The notes beneath the pieces are model-generated. The model was not told the origin of the DNA. It ran no database searches and saw nothing but the letters and a program-made list of their open reading frames with translations. Shown one piece after another: positions 25,079-33,044 of a stretch of 64,000 nucleotides of DNA; position 1 is the first letter of the stretch; the number at the start of each line of letters is the position of its first letter. Made by a program: the position numbers and the translations under genes. Origin of the DNA: Bacteroides cellulosilyticus (GTDB taxonomy: Bacteria > Bacteroidota > Bacteroidia > Bacteroidales > Bacteroidaceae); the NCBI RefSeq assembly GCF_020091405.1, contig NZ_CP081903.1, positions 3,782,501 through 3,846,500 of the forward strand. Direction: 5' to 3'.

Positions 25079-25747
25079 CTATTCTATCTGTTCCACCGTC
25101 ACGTCCGGCCATTCCTGCATCAGCGACAGCATGTGTCCTTCGTCATTGCTCCGCTTGGATTTGATGACCATAGTCACGATATATCTCTCCGTTTCTCCGA
25201 AGCCGAGCCTTTCCATTTTGTAGGAGACCAGCATATAATTCCGGGATTTGAACCGGTCGGAAACTTCTTTGAGGATGTCCTTGTTTGGAGTGGAGAAGGT
25301 TATCATGGAACTTTTCATTCCTACACTTTTGAACAGGATGCTGAGAAGCTCCAATCCCGCCAGAGTGAGCAGGGTAGCGGCTATACCTATTACATACATT
25401 CCGGCACCGACGGCCAGACCGATGCCCGCGGTGGCCCATATTCCTGCCGCAGTGGTCAGTCCACGTACAATCTGTTTTTGCAGGATGATGGTGCCTGCAC
25501 CGATAAAACCGATGCCGCTGACTACCTGTGCCGCCACACGGCTTGGGTCCAGCGATACGCTGTTTTCCTTGATGATGTCCTGAAAGCCGTATTGGGAAAC
25601 AATCATGATGAGGGCACTGCCCAATGATACCAGGAAATGAGTGCGATATCCCGCTTCTTTGGCACGGTATTCACGGTCCAGCCCGATGATGGCACCCAGA
25701 ATGCCGGCAACTAATAGTCTGAGTACGAAATCAAAATTTAATGCCAT
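25079..25747 (-). CDS. MgtC/SapB family membrane protein
   Basis: This 222-residue protein has four or five N-terminal membrane segments with the MgtC core LRLLVAGILGAIIGLDREYR, then KEAGYRTHFLVSLGSALIMI and GIGFIGAGTIILQK. A cytosolic C-terminal domain of about 80 residues ends DEGHMLSLMQEWPDVTVEQI. MgtC proteins in pathogens affect magnesium stress and F-ATPase; the role here is unknown. It converges on the repair partner gene, and a 22-bp tandem array lies upstream. Confidence 0.9.
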   Translation of the reverse strand: MALNFDFVLRLLVAGILGAIIGLDREYRAKEAGYRTHFLVSLGSALIMIVSQYGFQDIIKENSVSLDPSRVAAQVVSGIGFIGAGTIILQKQIVRGLTTAAGIWATAGIGLAVGAGMYVIGIAATLLTLAGLELLSILFKSVGMKSSMITFSTPNKDILKEVSDRFKSRNYMLVSYKMERLGFGETERYIVTMVIKSKRSNDEGHMLSLMQEWPDVTVEQIE

Positions 25748-25884
25748 ATTCTTTCTTTGTTATTTTTGTTTACAGTCGTTGATTCCGGATATGCTCCCTT
25801 TTTTGAGGGGAACTCTGTGCTTGTTTAGGAAATCCGTTTCGGCGGATGCCCTTCAGAATGCCTTGTAGGGCACTTTTTGAGCCG

Positions 25885-25994
25885 TACGCACGGAGCAAAA
25901 ACTGCGTGCGCTTCCCGTTAAAACTCCTTGCGCTTCCATTTTCAACTCCTTGCGCTTCCATTTTTAACTCCGTGCGCACGCAGTTTTCACTCCT
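25885..25994. repeat. Tandem array B: five 22-bp units with inverted end unit
   Basis: Units start at 25885, 25907, 25929, 25951 and 25973, with a partial sixth. Most read TGCGCTTCCATTTTCAACTC then CT. The first unit region (GCACGGAGCAAAAACTGCGT) is largely the reverse complement of the last unit (ACGCAGTTTTCACTCCTTGC), with 21 of 24 matches over the full stretch. The array therefore has inverted ends. It lies between mgtC-like and lytic transglycosylase genes and contains no gene. Confidence 0.88.
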
Positions 25995-26043
25995 TGCGCA
26001 GGCGGTGGAAGAACCGATGCCGGAATGGTGTTAATTCCTTACA

Positions 26044-27024
26044 TCAATTAATCACCCAATTCTTATTATGGGGTACCGTCCGCTTCGGGTCGTAATGCAT
26101 TCCCGCCTGTGTCGGTATTTTAAGAACGTATGTACGCCCGCTTTTATTTTGCAGGGAGGTGTCGCGCAACCAGGGATTGGCGTCCTTCAGTTGGGCATAG
26201 GTGACGCCCTTGTTTCGGGCAAACTGCGCCAGGTTGTCGATACCCGTATTAACGGTGACCTCCGTATAAGGAATGGCCGGATAAAGCTGTTCCCGTTTCA
26301 GCAGGAAGCCGTAGCGTTGCGGATTACTGATGACGGCTTTGGCGGCAAGCAGGCGGAACATATAGCGGGAAGTCTCCTCAACCAGCCAGAGGTCTACGGC
26401 CTGGTCTACGAGTTGCTTTCTCAGTTCGGAAGAAATGCGTCCCTGTCCGCCATTGTAGGCGGCAGCTACACAAAGCCAGTTGCCGTATCTCTGGTAAGCA
26501 TCTTTCAGATACTTGCATGCCGCGCGGGTTGCTTTTTCCACATGATAACGTTCATCAACGCTGGGGTTGACTTCAAGGCCGAATTCGCGTCCGGTGGTCT
26601 GCATGAACTGCCACATTCCGGCGGCTCCTGCCGGACTGCGGGCAAGGGTGTTCAGGTTACTTTCTATGACGGCAAGATATTTGAAGTCATCGGGCACACC
26701 GTTTTCTTTCAGTATCGGTTCGATGATGGGAAAGAAGCGGTTCGCACGCTTGATAGTCAGCATGGTGGTGGAGTGCATGTAGGTGAACGACATCTGTTCG
26801 CGGTCCATGCGCTCGCGGTGGTCGTAACGCGTCAGATCAATTTCCTGTCCGGCAAAGCTGATTTTATCCGGTACGGAAGGGGAGGTGACGCAATAGGGAA
26901 CTTCGGATTTAACGGATTGCTGTTCAGGGTCCAGCGTACTATGTCCCAGCAGGAAAGGGAGTGCGGCGCCTGCACACAGGGCAACTGAGGCGACTATCAG
27001 GATGTGTATAGAGTTCTTTTTCAT
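26044..27024 (-). CDS. Lytic transglycosylase, SLT domain with LysM-like C-terminus
   Basis: This 326-residue protein has a membrane or signal segment at residues 9-28. It carries an SLT domain with ESNLNTLARSPAGAAGMWQF, whose Glu is the catalytic acid, and AAYNGGQGRI. It is most like MltD. The C-terminal NTGIDNLAQFARNKGVTYAQ with DANPWL resembles a degenerate LysM motif for peptidoglycan binding. It cleaves glycan strands during wall remodelling. It stands alone, with array B on its 3' side. Confidence 0.9.
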   Translation of the reverse strand: MKKNSIHILIVASVALCAGAALPFLLGHSTLDPEQQSVKSEVPYCVTSPSVPDKISFAGQEIDLTRYDHRERMDREQMSFTYMHSTTMLTIKRANRFFPIIEPILKENGVPDDFKYLAVIESNLNTLARSPAGAAGMWQFMQTTGREFGLEVNPSVDERYHVEKATRAACKYLKDAYQRYGNWLCVAAAYNGGQGRISSELRKQLVDQAVDLWLVEETSRYMFRLLAAKAVISNPQRYGFLLKREQLYPAIPYTEVTVNTGIDNLAQFARNKGVTYAQLKDANPWLRDTSLQNKSGRTYVLKIPTQAGMHYDPKRTVPHNKNWVIN

Positions 27025-27105
27025 TTTCGGAATGTAGTTTAATTTGGAGGTCGAATATACGATATTTGCGGGAATGGGGCAAGGAATCGGAGCTCTTTAT
27101 AAATA

Positions 27106-27212
27106 AGTAGTTAGTAGCAAGTAGTAAAGTAGTAAGTAGGAGATACTTCGAATTAGAACTACCTCTATAAACAGGACTATTCTACTAACTACTAACATGT
27201 ACTAAGTTATTT
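27106..27212. repeat. Compound palindrome with AGTAGTTAGTAG arms
   Basis: AGTAGTTAGTAG (27106-27117) and CTACTAACTACT (27182-27193) are perfect complements. The left arm continues as degenerate AAGTAGTA repeats, and the right arm continues with ACATGTACTAAGTTA. It lies between two minus-strand genes and contains no frame. Confidence 0.65.
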
Positions 27213-27233
27213 TTTTAACGATACTAAGTATGC

Positions 27234-27959
27234 TCAGTTCCTTATAGGTAATCTTTCCCATAGCCACCGGGGTATCATCCTCCAAAAGAAGACGAGCACC
27301 CGATATCTGCCATCTATAACAACTACCCGTTGCTTTCGGTTCAGTGCGCGGACGATGCTCGTCGCTACTTGTCCGGCTTGCATCAGCATGGGGAATTTAC
27401 CGCTTTTCAACAGGTCGGTGGCTACAAAACCCGGCCGTATATCCGTGAAGTGAATATTCAGGTGTTGCATCCGGGCGAGTTGTGCCAGGGCGTCGATATA
27501 GGTGTTCTGGAAACGTTTTGTTGCGGAGTAAGCCGGGGCAATGCCCAATCCCTTGGTGCCTGCAATGGAGCTGATGACGGCAATATGTCCTTCGCCCCGT
27601 GCTTTGAAGTAATTGAAGGCGGAGGTTACCATACGGGTAAAACCTTCCACATTGGTGCGGGCGGTGTTCAGTTCTATTTCGGGCAGCAGGTCAGGGTTCT
27701 GACTGCCGATGCCGGAGCTCAGGAAGAACAGATCCATGCCTCCCAGCTTCCGGATAAGGGTTTCCAGTTGGGTGGGGGCGTCTGTTTCCGTCACGTCCAG
27801 TCGTTGGATTTCTATTTGCCTGAGGGCGGTGGCTTGCAGGTTCTTCAAGGCCTCTTCCCGTCTTCCGGCAATGCCGATGTGCCAGCCTTGCTGAACCAGC
27901 AGCCGGGCTACTTCTTCTCCTATGCCGGAGGTGGCTCCTATGATAATGGCTCGTTTCAT
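27234..27959 (-). CDS. SDR-family NAD(P)-dependent oxidoreductase
   Basis: This 241-residue short-chain dehydrogenase has the nucleotide motif GATSGIGEEVA (TGxxxGxG type with Ala for Thr at the start). It also has NAG-position SSGIG, catalytic Ser in VISSIAGTKG, and YSATK (Tyr-x-x-x-Lys). It probably reduces a ketone or sugar-type substrate, which cannot be predicted. It ends with a membrane-associating hydrophobic/basic tail (VLVFFWRMIPRWLWERL). The YjbQ gene lies 33 bases upstream on the same strand. Confidence 0.9.
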   Translation of the reverse strand: MKRAIIIGATSGIGEEVARLLVQQGWHIGIAGRREEALKNLQATALRQIEIQRLDVTETDAPTQLETLIRKLGGMDLFFLSSGIGSQNPDLLPEIELNTARTNVEGFTRMVTSAFNYFKARGEGHIAVISSIAGTKGLGIAPAYSATKRFQNTYIDALAQLARMQHLNIHFTDIRPGFVATDLLKSGKFPMLMQAGQVATSIVRALNRKQRVVVIDGRYRVLVFFWRMIPRWLWERLPIRN

Positions 27960-27992
27960 TATTGCTGTATTAGTAGTTAGTTTTCATATATT

Positions 27993-28418
27993 CTATTGTC
28001 CGATGACGGTTGCTACTATTTTTCTTCCACCGCCACGATTGCGGAATTCACAGAGGTATATACCTTGCCAGATACCCATATTCAGTCTGCCGTCAGTGAT
28101 AGGTATGCTCAGACTATTACCTGTCAGGGTCGATTTGGCATGGGCGGGCATGTCGTCATCTCCTTCGCAGGTATGCATATAGTAGGGTTCCCGTTCTTTC
28201 ACCAGGTGGTTGAAGATGGCCTCCATATCAGTCTGGACATCCGGATCAGCATTTTCATTGATGCTAAGCCCGGCACTGGTATGCTTGATGAACAGATGTA
28301 AGATTCCGGCTTGCGGCAATCGGGGCAGATTACGTATTATTTCATCCGTTATCAGGTGAAAACCACGTGTACGGGGACGTAGGGTAAATTCTCTTTGAGT
28401 AACAAAACTTTGTTCCAT
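27993..28418 (-). CDS. YjbQ/UPF0047 family protein
   Basis: This 141-residue protein carries the YjbQ signature HTSAGLSINENADPDVQTDM and HTCEGDDDMPAHAKSTL, ending GIWQGIYLCEFRNRGGGR. Conserved His and Asp residues bind a metal. Members have weak thiamine-phosphate synthase activity in complementation tests, but the true role is unsettled. It probably forms a unit with the downstream SDR gene. Confidence 0.92.
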   Translation of the reverse strand: MEQSFVTQREFTLRPRTRGFHLITDEIIRNLPRLPQAGILHLFIKHTSAGLSINENADPDVQTDMEAIFNHLVKEREPYYMHTCEGDDDMPAHAKSTLTGNSLSIPITDGRLNMGIWQGIYLCEFRNRGGGRKIVATVIGQ

Positions 28419-28447
28419 TTTATATATTGTTTAAATTAAGAATTAAG

Positions 28448-28535
28448 GATGAAGAATGAAGAATGAAGAATTTCCTTTCGGAGTACTTTTATAGCGCAGC
28501 TAGATTCTTCATTCTTCATTTCTCATTCTTCATTT
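28448..28535. repeat. Compound palindrome with GAATGAA arms and CCTTTCGG core
   Basis: The left arm is GATGAAGAATGAAGAATGAA and the right arm (28504-28535) holds its complement ATTCTTCATTCTTCATT with more copies. The loop contains CCTTTCGG (28474-28481), GAGTAC and AGCGCAGC (28493-28500). The same three blocks in the same order occur in the palindrome at 38.5 kb. The stop of the potassium channel gene lies inside the right arm. Confidence 0.75.
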
Positions 28536-29376
28536 CATTGAGTGATGAACCGCAATACTTGCAATATTGTGCACCCTCATCGTGTCCTCGCCTGTGACAG
28601 TTGGGACACTCTCTTGCCACATTCTTTTCATGTCTTTTCATCAGCGACACGGAGACAATTCCGGTGGGTACTGCAATAATCGTGTAACCTGTCAGCATGA
28701 CACAACCCGAAAGGAATTTCCCCAGGGCGGTGACAGGAGTTATATCTCCGTAACCTACGGTGGTAAGGGTGACGCAGGCCCAATAAATACTGTTGGGAAT
28801 ATTGCTGAACTGTGTATTGGGTTTTCCTCCTTCAATCATGTACATCAGTGTTCCGATAGATATCACCAGAATAACCACAAACATAAAGAAAACTGCGATT
28901 TTCTTGCTACTGTCTCGTAGTGCTGTCAGTAGCATTTGCCCCTCTATCCAGAAGTTGAATAGCTTGAAAACGCGGAATATCCGTATCAGGCGGAAGGCCC
29001 GTATAATAAGCAGATAGCGTGCTCCGGGAAACAGGAAAGCAAGATAAAGAGGTAGTGTAGCCAGCAAGTCAATGATACCGAAAGCACTGAAAGCATATTT
29101 GGAAGGTTTAGGCGAACAATACAACCGGGTGATATATTCGAAAGTAAAGAAAGCGGTCAGTAAATACTCCATAACAATGAATGGAGTTTTCAGCCATACC
29201 GGTAATCCTTGCAGGCTTTCCAGGATAACAAGTCCTACGCTAAGCAATATGCACCAGATCAGGGTAACATCGAATAGCTTCCCGGCAGGTGTGTCAGCTT
29301 CGAATATGATGACATATAGTTTTCGCTTCAAAGCCTGATTATGCATCAGTTCTGTGAATTTATCTTTCAGTTTCAT
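28516..29376 (-). CDS. Voltage-gated-type potassium channel with C-terminal zinc ribbon
   Basis: This 286-residue protein has six membrane segments. S4 carries arginines (RAFRLIRIFRVFKLF) and the pore helix ends TLTTVGYGDITP, the K+ selectivity filter. The cytosolic tail contains CPNCHRRGHDEGAQYCKYCG, a two-CxxC zinc ribbon. That tail is found in a subset of Bacteroidetes channels and may sense or assemble. The last codons are drawn from the palindromic repeat that follows. A TACTTTTG -7 box lies at 29395-29402 on the minus strand. Confidence 0.9.
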   Translation of the reverse strand: MKLKDKFTELMHNQALKRKLYVIIFEADTPAGKLFDVTLIWCILLSVGLVILESLQGLPVWLKTPFIVMEYLLTAFFTFEYITRLYCSPKPSKYAFSAFGIIDLLATLPLYLAFLFPGARYLLIIRAFRLIRIFRVFKLFNFWIEGQMLLTALRDSSKKIAVFFMFVVILVISIGTLMYMIEGGKPNTQFSNIPNSIYWACVTLTTVGYGDITPVTALGKFLSGCVMLTGYTIIAVPTGIVSVSLMKRHEKNVARECPNCHRRGHDEGAQYCKYCGSSLNEMKNEK

Positions 29377-29440
29377 GTTTCGTAATGTTTGTCACAAAAG
29401 TAGGAAAACCTTTCCGAATAAGAAAAAGGGTACTTGACTT

Positions 29441-29472
29441 TTTGTAACTTGCTGGAATATGGAGTATATTTG
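29441..29472 (+). promoter_or_regulatory. Promoter of the GDSL-SDR-MaoC genes
   Basis: TTTG (29441-29444) is followed after 20 bases by TATATTTG (29465-29472), a full -33/-7 match 34 bases before the ATG. Confidence 0.72.
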
Positions 29473-29505
29473 TTACCTGTTTTCACGATTTAAAAGTAAA
29501 CAACC

Positions 29506-30252
29506 ATGAAAAGAATAATAACCTTTGCCATCGGGATTTTGTTCATAGCCCTGTCAGCTGTTGCCGGTGGACAGCGTGTCTTGTTCATCGGAGACTCTAT
29601 AACGGACGGTAACTGGGGAAACAGTTGCGGAACCGCCAAGTCTTCTTCCCAGCGTACGCTTTGGGACATGAACCATATCTACGGCAGTGGATACATGTAT
29701 TTGTGCGCTACTTATTATCAGGGCAATTATCCGGAAAAAGAATATGAATTTTTCAATCGTGGCATCAGTGGAAACACATTGGAAGACCTGGAAAAGCGTT
29801 GGGAGGCGGATGTGATTGATATGAAACCGGATGTTCTGTCCGTTCTGGTCGGAACGAACGATATACATTTCTATTTGCAGAGTGACAAGAAAAAGCCTTT
29901 CGATTTTGCGACTTGGGAAAAGCGTTACCGTTCGTTGTTGGATCGCTCTTTGCAAGCTAATCCTAATTTAAAGATCGTATTGGGCGCCCCTTTTGTGGCG
30001 AATACCGGAAATATGCGTAAGAGCGCTGATTTTGCAGAACGTGATAGTCTGGTACGTCGTTGTGCGGAGATCGCGAAACGCGTAGCGAAGGATTATAAAG
30101 CTGTTTATCTTCCTTTCAACAAGATGTTCGATGAAATATTGAAAACAATTCCAACATCTAAAGATACATATTGGATATGGGATGGAATTCATCCTACTCC
30201 CGCCGGGCACAAGCGTATGGCAGACCTTTGGATAGAATGTGTAAAGCTGTAA
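29506..30252 (+). CDS. Exported SGNH/GDSL hydrolase
   Basis: This 248-residue protein has a signal peptide (MKRIITFAIGILFIALSAVA). Block I is FIGDSITDG with the catalytic Ser, the block II Gly and block III GTNDIHFYL follow, and block V is DGIHPTPAGHKRM with catalytic Asp and His. Family members are esterases or acetylxylan/rhamnogalacturonan deacetylases. It precedes an SDR and a MaoC gene by 23 bases, an unusual mix for an exported esterase, so their pathway is unclear. Confidence 0.9.
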   Translation: MKRIITFAIGILFIALSAVAGGQRVLFIGDSITDGNWGNSCGTAKSSSQRTLWDMNHIYGSGYMYLCATYYQGNYPEKEYEFFNRGISGNTLEDLEKRWEADVIDMKPDVLSVLVGTNDIHFYLQSDKKKPFDFATWEKRYRSLLDRSLQANPNLKIVLGAPFVANTGNMRKSADFAERDSLVRRCAEIAKRVAKDYKAVYLPFNKMFDEILKTIPTSKDTYWIWDGIHPTPAGHKRMADLWIECVKL

Positions 30253-30275
30253 TTCCTCTAAAAAATAATGAGCGT

Positions 30276-31046
30276 ATGAATAAAGTATGTGTAGTAACAG
30301 GTGGAGCCGCCGGTATCGGTCGTTGCATTGTCGAGATGTTTGCGGAATCGGGATATACGGTGTATTTCATTGATAAGACACCCGAGGCGGTGGAACTGGC
30401 GGAAGGAAAGATGTCGGAAAGAGGGCTTTCGGTAACAGGCTTTGTCGGAGATATTGCCGAGGAACAGACGCTGCGGGATTTTGTAGACTTTGTCTTATCC
30501 ATAGAAGATCAGATCGACTGTCTGATAAATAATGCTTGCCTGACAAATGGAGGTATATTGAGCAACTGTTCGTATGAAGACTTCCTGTATGTGCAACGTG
30601 TGGGAGTAGTGGCTCCTTATTTCCTGGCTCTGTCTTTTAAAGACTACTTCAGTGGTGCAGGAGCCATCGTGAATATATCTTCTACTCGTGCTTTCCAGTC
30701 GCAGGTCAATACGGAAAGTTATACGGCAGCCAAAGGTGGAATAACGGCTCTGACTCATGCGCTTGCGGTCAGTCTTTCGGGAGTTGCCCGTGTGAATTCT
30801 ATTGCTCCCGGTTGGATTGATACGGGAAGCTATCATGAAGAGGATTATGTGCCGGCATATACGGAAGGAGACATCATGCAGCATCCCTCGCAAAGGGTAG
30901 GAGAACCGGCTGATATAGCCCGTGCAGTTCTTTTCCTTTGTGACGAACGGAACTCCTTTATCAACGGGGAGAACATTACGATTGACGGAGGCATGAGTAA
31001 ACTAATGATTTATCATAATGATTATGGTTGGGATTATCAACCGTAG
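30276..31046 (+). CDS. SDR-family oxidoreductase
   Basis: The start MNKVCVVTGGAAGIGRCIVE was preferred to longer in-frame Mets because it gives a normal 256-residue SDR beginning at its Rossmann motif. It has TGGAAGIG, NNACLTNGG, Ser in VNISSTRAFQ and YTAAKGG. The C-terminus FINGENITIDGGMSKLMIYH is typical of classical SDRs. The neighbour MaoC dehydratase suggests action on a hydroxyacyl or similar substrate, but this is inference. Confidence 0.9.
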   Translation: MNKVCVVTGGAAGIGRCIVEMFAESGYTVYFIDKTPEAVELAEGKMSERGLSVTGFVGDIAEEQTLRDFVDFVLSIEDQIDCLINNACLTNGGILSNCSYEDFLYVQRVGVVAPYFLALSFKDYFSGAGAIVNISSTRAFQSQVNTESYTAAKGGITALTHALAVSLSGVARVNSIAPGWIDTGSYHEEDYVPAYTEGDIMQHPSQRVGEPADIARAVLFLCDERNSFINGENITIDGGMSKLMIYHNDYGWDYQP

Positions 31047-31072
31047 AAACTATTAAATATAAAAAGAGAATA

Positions 31073-31537
31073 ATGGAAAAAGTAATTATCAACTCGTACG
31101 AGGAATTTGAAAAGCTGGTAGGCCAGCAGATTGGCGTTTCTGATTATGTAGAACTTTCGCAAGAGCGCATCAATATGTTTGCAGATGCTACGTTGGACCA
31201 TCAATGGATACATGTAGACACGGAACGTGCAAAAACAGAAAGTCACTTCAAGACTACCATTGCGCACGGTTATCTCACTTTGTCTATGCTTCCGCATTTG
31301 TGGAACCAGATTATTGAGGTAAACAACCTGAAGATGATGGTTAATTACGGTATGGAGCAGATGAAGTTCGGGCAGGCGGTGTTGTCGGGACAAAGCGTGC
31401 GTCTGGTGGCGAAGTTACATTCGCTGGCAAATCTGCGTGGTGTGGCGAAAGCAGAGATTAAGTTTACAATTGAAATAAAGGATCAGCCTAAGAAAGCGCT
31501 TGAGGGGATTGCAGTGTTCTTGTATTATTTCAATTGA
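31073..31537 (+). CDS. MaoC-like (R)-enoyl-CoA hydratase
   Basis: The start MEKVIINSYEEFEKLVGQQI gives 154 residues. The hydratase-2 motif ATLDHQWIHVDTERAK followed by IAHGYLTLSM holds the catalytic Asp and His of the MaoC hot-dog fold. It would hydrate trans-2-enoyl-CoA to (R)-3-hydroxyacyl-CoA. It lies 26 bases after the SDR, so the pair could act in sequence on a hydroxyacyl-CoA. Confidence 0.9.
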   Translation: MEKVIINSYEEFEKLVGQQIGVSDYVELSQERINMFADATLDHQWIHVDTERAKTESHFKTTIAHGYLTLSMLPHLWNQIIEVNNLKMMVNYGMEQMKFGQAVLSGQSVRLVAKLHSLANLRGVAKAEIKFTIEIKDQPKKALEGIAVFLYYFN

Positions 31538-31658
31538 GGTATCCTTTTCTTTATTGGGATTGACTTATATCTGAGCGGTTATGAATCTTTTCACCACAGA
31601 GTAACACAGAATTCTAAGACCTGAGCAAATAATTCGGTCTAAAAACACTGTTAATAAA

Positions 31659-31700
31659 ACCAAACGAGTAGTGGAGCGTAATGCTTCCCTGCTCGTTTAT
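31659..31700 (-). terminator. Hairpin at the 3' end of the IS110 recombinase gene
   Basis: AAACGAG (31662-31668) pairs with CTCGTTT (31692-31698), with an inner GGAGC/GCTTCC pair. On the minus strand it follows the stop codon and is trailed by GGTTTTATT, a weak T-run. Confidence 0.55.
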
Positions 31701-32698
31701 TCTTTATACGTGATTAAATCAACAAAGGGTGTCCCTCTTCTGACTACTGCAAACATTCTGCACACAAGTTTAAACTTTACCGCATTCAGCACTACTCCAT
31801 GTTCTTTTCCCTCTTTTCTTTTCCTTTCATAATACTCTTTGAGTTCCTTATCCCATACAACGGCCGATCTTGCAGCCTGCGATAGATCCGCTTTCAATAG
31901 TCTGGCTCCCGTAGCACATACCCTTGTTTTCCCTTTCACACTGGTTCCTGAAGAATGTTCAAAAGGGGCAATACCCAGATAACAGGCATATTGCCGTGCG
32001 GTTTCAAATGCCTTGAAATTATTAGTATGTATGATTGTATTGATGGCATTAACACTACCAATCCCTTTAATGCTGTTAAGAAGCTGATAGTTTAAGTTCA
32101 TAGTCGGATCAGAGCTGACAATCCCGTGCATCTCATCTTCTACGCTTTGAATTTGTTTTTCCAGAATCTTAACCATTTCTTCTGCCCGCCTGCTCGTAGA
32201 GGTGGACTCCCGGTCTTTTCTGTCCGTGATAAATCCCTTGTTTTCAGTCAGATGCTTAACCAGGCGTTTCCTTTCGGACGACAAGTCACGCAAGATAAGG
32301 ACAGCACTGCCGGAAAGTTTGGAATAGGTCAATTCATCCCGATGCAAGTAACCGTAGTAAGCTATCCGCTCGGCATCCACACGGTCATTCTTTCCACGGA
32401 CAAGCCCCAGAGAACGCTTTAAATCCAGAGGAGTGAAAGAACTGTAATCTTGTTTACATGACTCTAAAAACAGACATAAATCATAGCTGTAAATGCCTGT
32501 ATTCTCCAAGCAGATGACAGTCTGTTTAGGAGAAATACGCTTCTGCTTCATCCAGGCAAACAATGCTTGATAACCCGTTTTATTATTCGAGACTTGCTTG
32601 TAGTTTGTCTCATCCGCATGTTTCTTTGCGGGATCGTAAATAACAACATCAAGTGTTTTTTTACTGATGTCAATGCCAATAAACCATTTCTTTTTCAT
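31697..32698 (-). CDS. IS110-family recombinase (transposase)
   Basis: This 333-residue protein has the N-terminal DEDD RuvC-like domain (Asp in FIGIDISKKT, Glu in ICLENTGIYS, the two Asp of KNDRVDAERIAYYG). It also has the C-terminal Transposase_20 domain (SIKGIGSVNAINTI, YLGIAPFEHSSGTSVKGKTR) whose Ser is the nucleophile in characterised members. Length is normal and there is no frameshift, so it may be active. It is preceded on its own strand by a long non-coding end that encodes the bridge RNA. Confidence 0.95.
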   Translation of the reverse strand: MKKKWFIGIDISKKTLDVVIYDPAKKHADETNYKQVSNNKTGYQALFAWMKQKRISPKQTVICLENTGIYSYDLCLFLESCKQDYSSFTPLDLKRSLGLVRGKNDRVDAERIAYYGYLHRDELTYSKLSGSAVLILRDLSSERKRLVKHLTENKGFITDRKDRESTSTSRRAEEMVKILEKQIQSVEDEMHGIVSSDPTMNLNYQLLNSIKGIGSVNAINTIIHTNNFKAFETARQYACYLGIAPFEHSSGTSVKGKTRVCATGARLLKADLSQAARSAVVWDKELKEYYERKRKEGKEHGVVLNAVKFKLVCRMFAVVRRGTPFVDLITYKE

Positions 32699-32719
32699 AA
32701 CTTCGCATTACTTATTTGA

Positions 32720-32875
32720 AGTTAACCATAGGTTGAACTCACTAAATCCTTTAATAGGCCAACGACCTAAAATTCTAATTGGGACGATTCAACTGAAAAG
32801 GGAGGCAGGACTAGTTCTGTGTATAGGGCTTCTGCCTAGATCTCACAATAGGTCACCCGCTTCCCTTGGTTAACT
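32720..32875 (-). ncRNA. IS110 bridge RNA
   Basis: An outer stem AGTTAACCA/TGGTTAACT closes a 156-base fold upstream of the recombinase. The first loop contains TGTGAGA (32841-32847) and ACACAG (32817-32822), matching the left target TGTGAGA-CT and complementary to the right target CTGTGT. The second loop contains TTAGAATT (32771-32778), identical to the element's last 8 bases, and TAAAGGA (32747-32753), complementary to its first bases TCCTTTA. This is the guide layout known for IS621-type bridge RNAs. A TACCTTTG box at 32887-32894 would start transcription just upstream. Confidence 0.85.
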
Positions 32876-33044
32876 CTTATTAACTACAAAGGTAATATTT
32901 CAACCCTAAGTTTTAGTAATGCAAATCTAAAGGAGTCTCACAGAGTTTAATCAATTTGAAATCAAAAGAATAGAACTCCGTGATACTCTGTGTTACTCTG
33001 TGGTGAAAACTCATTTCTGCACAGATATGAATTGATACTCCTTC

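Larger units (their letters stand above)
31610..32935 (-). mobile_element. IS110-family insertion sequence, complete
   Basis: Read on the minus strand the element begins CTCCTTTAG (from 32935) and ends TTAGAATT (31610), followed by CT of the right flank. CT is therefore the duplicated core and the unit is 1326 bp, a normal size for IS110. No terminal inverted repeats are needed in this family. The boundaries were set by joining the flanks into the interrupted palindrome and confirmed by bridge-RNA guides matching both ends. Confidence 0.88.
31588..33009. repeat. Palindromic intergenic repeat split by the IS110 element
   Basis: The 23-base sequence at 31588-31610 (TTTTCACCACAGAGTAACAC, then AGA) is present as an exact reverse complement at 32987-33009. 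Before insertion the two arms would have lain about 100 bases apart as one long palindrome. More degenerate CTCTGTG units lie inside the right arm. Confidence 0.85.

Noticed and set aside
26068..26988. A 306-codon plus-strand frame opposite the lytic transglycosylase gene
   Set aside because: The minus-strand gene has a signal peptide and SLT motifs. The plus-strand translation has no recognisable domain.
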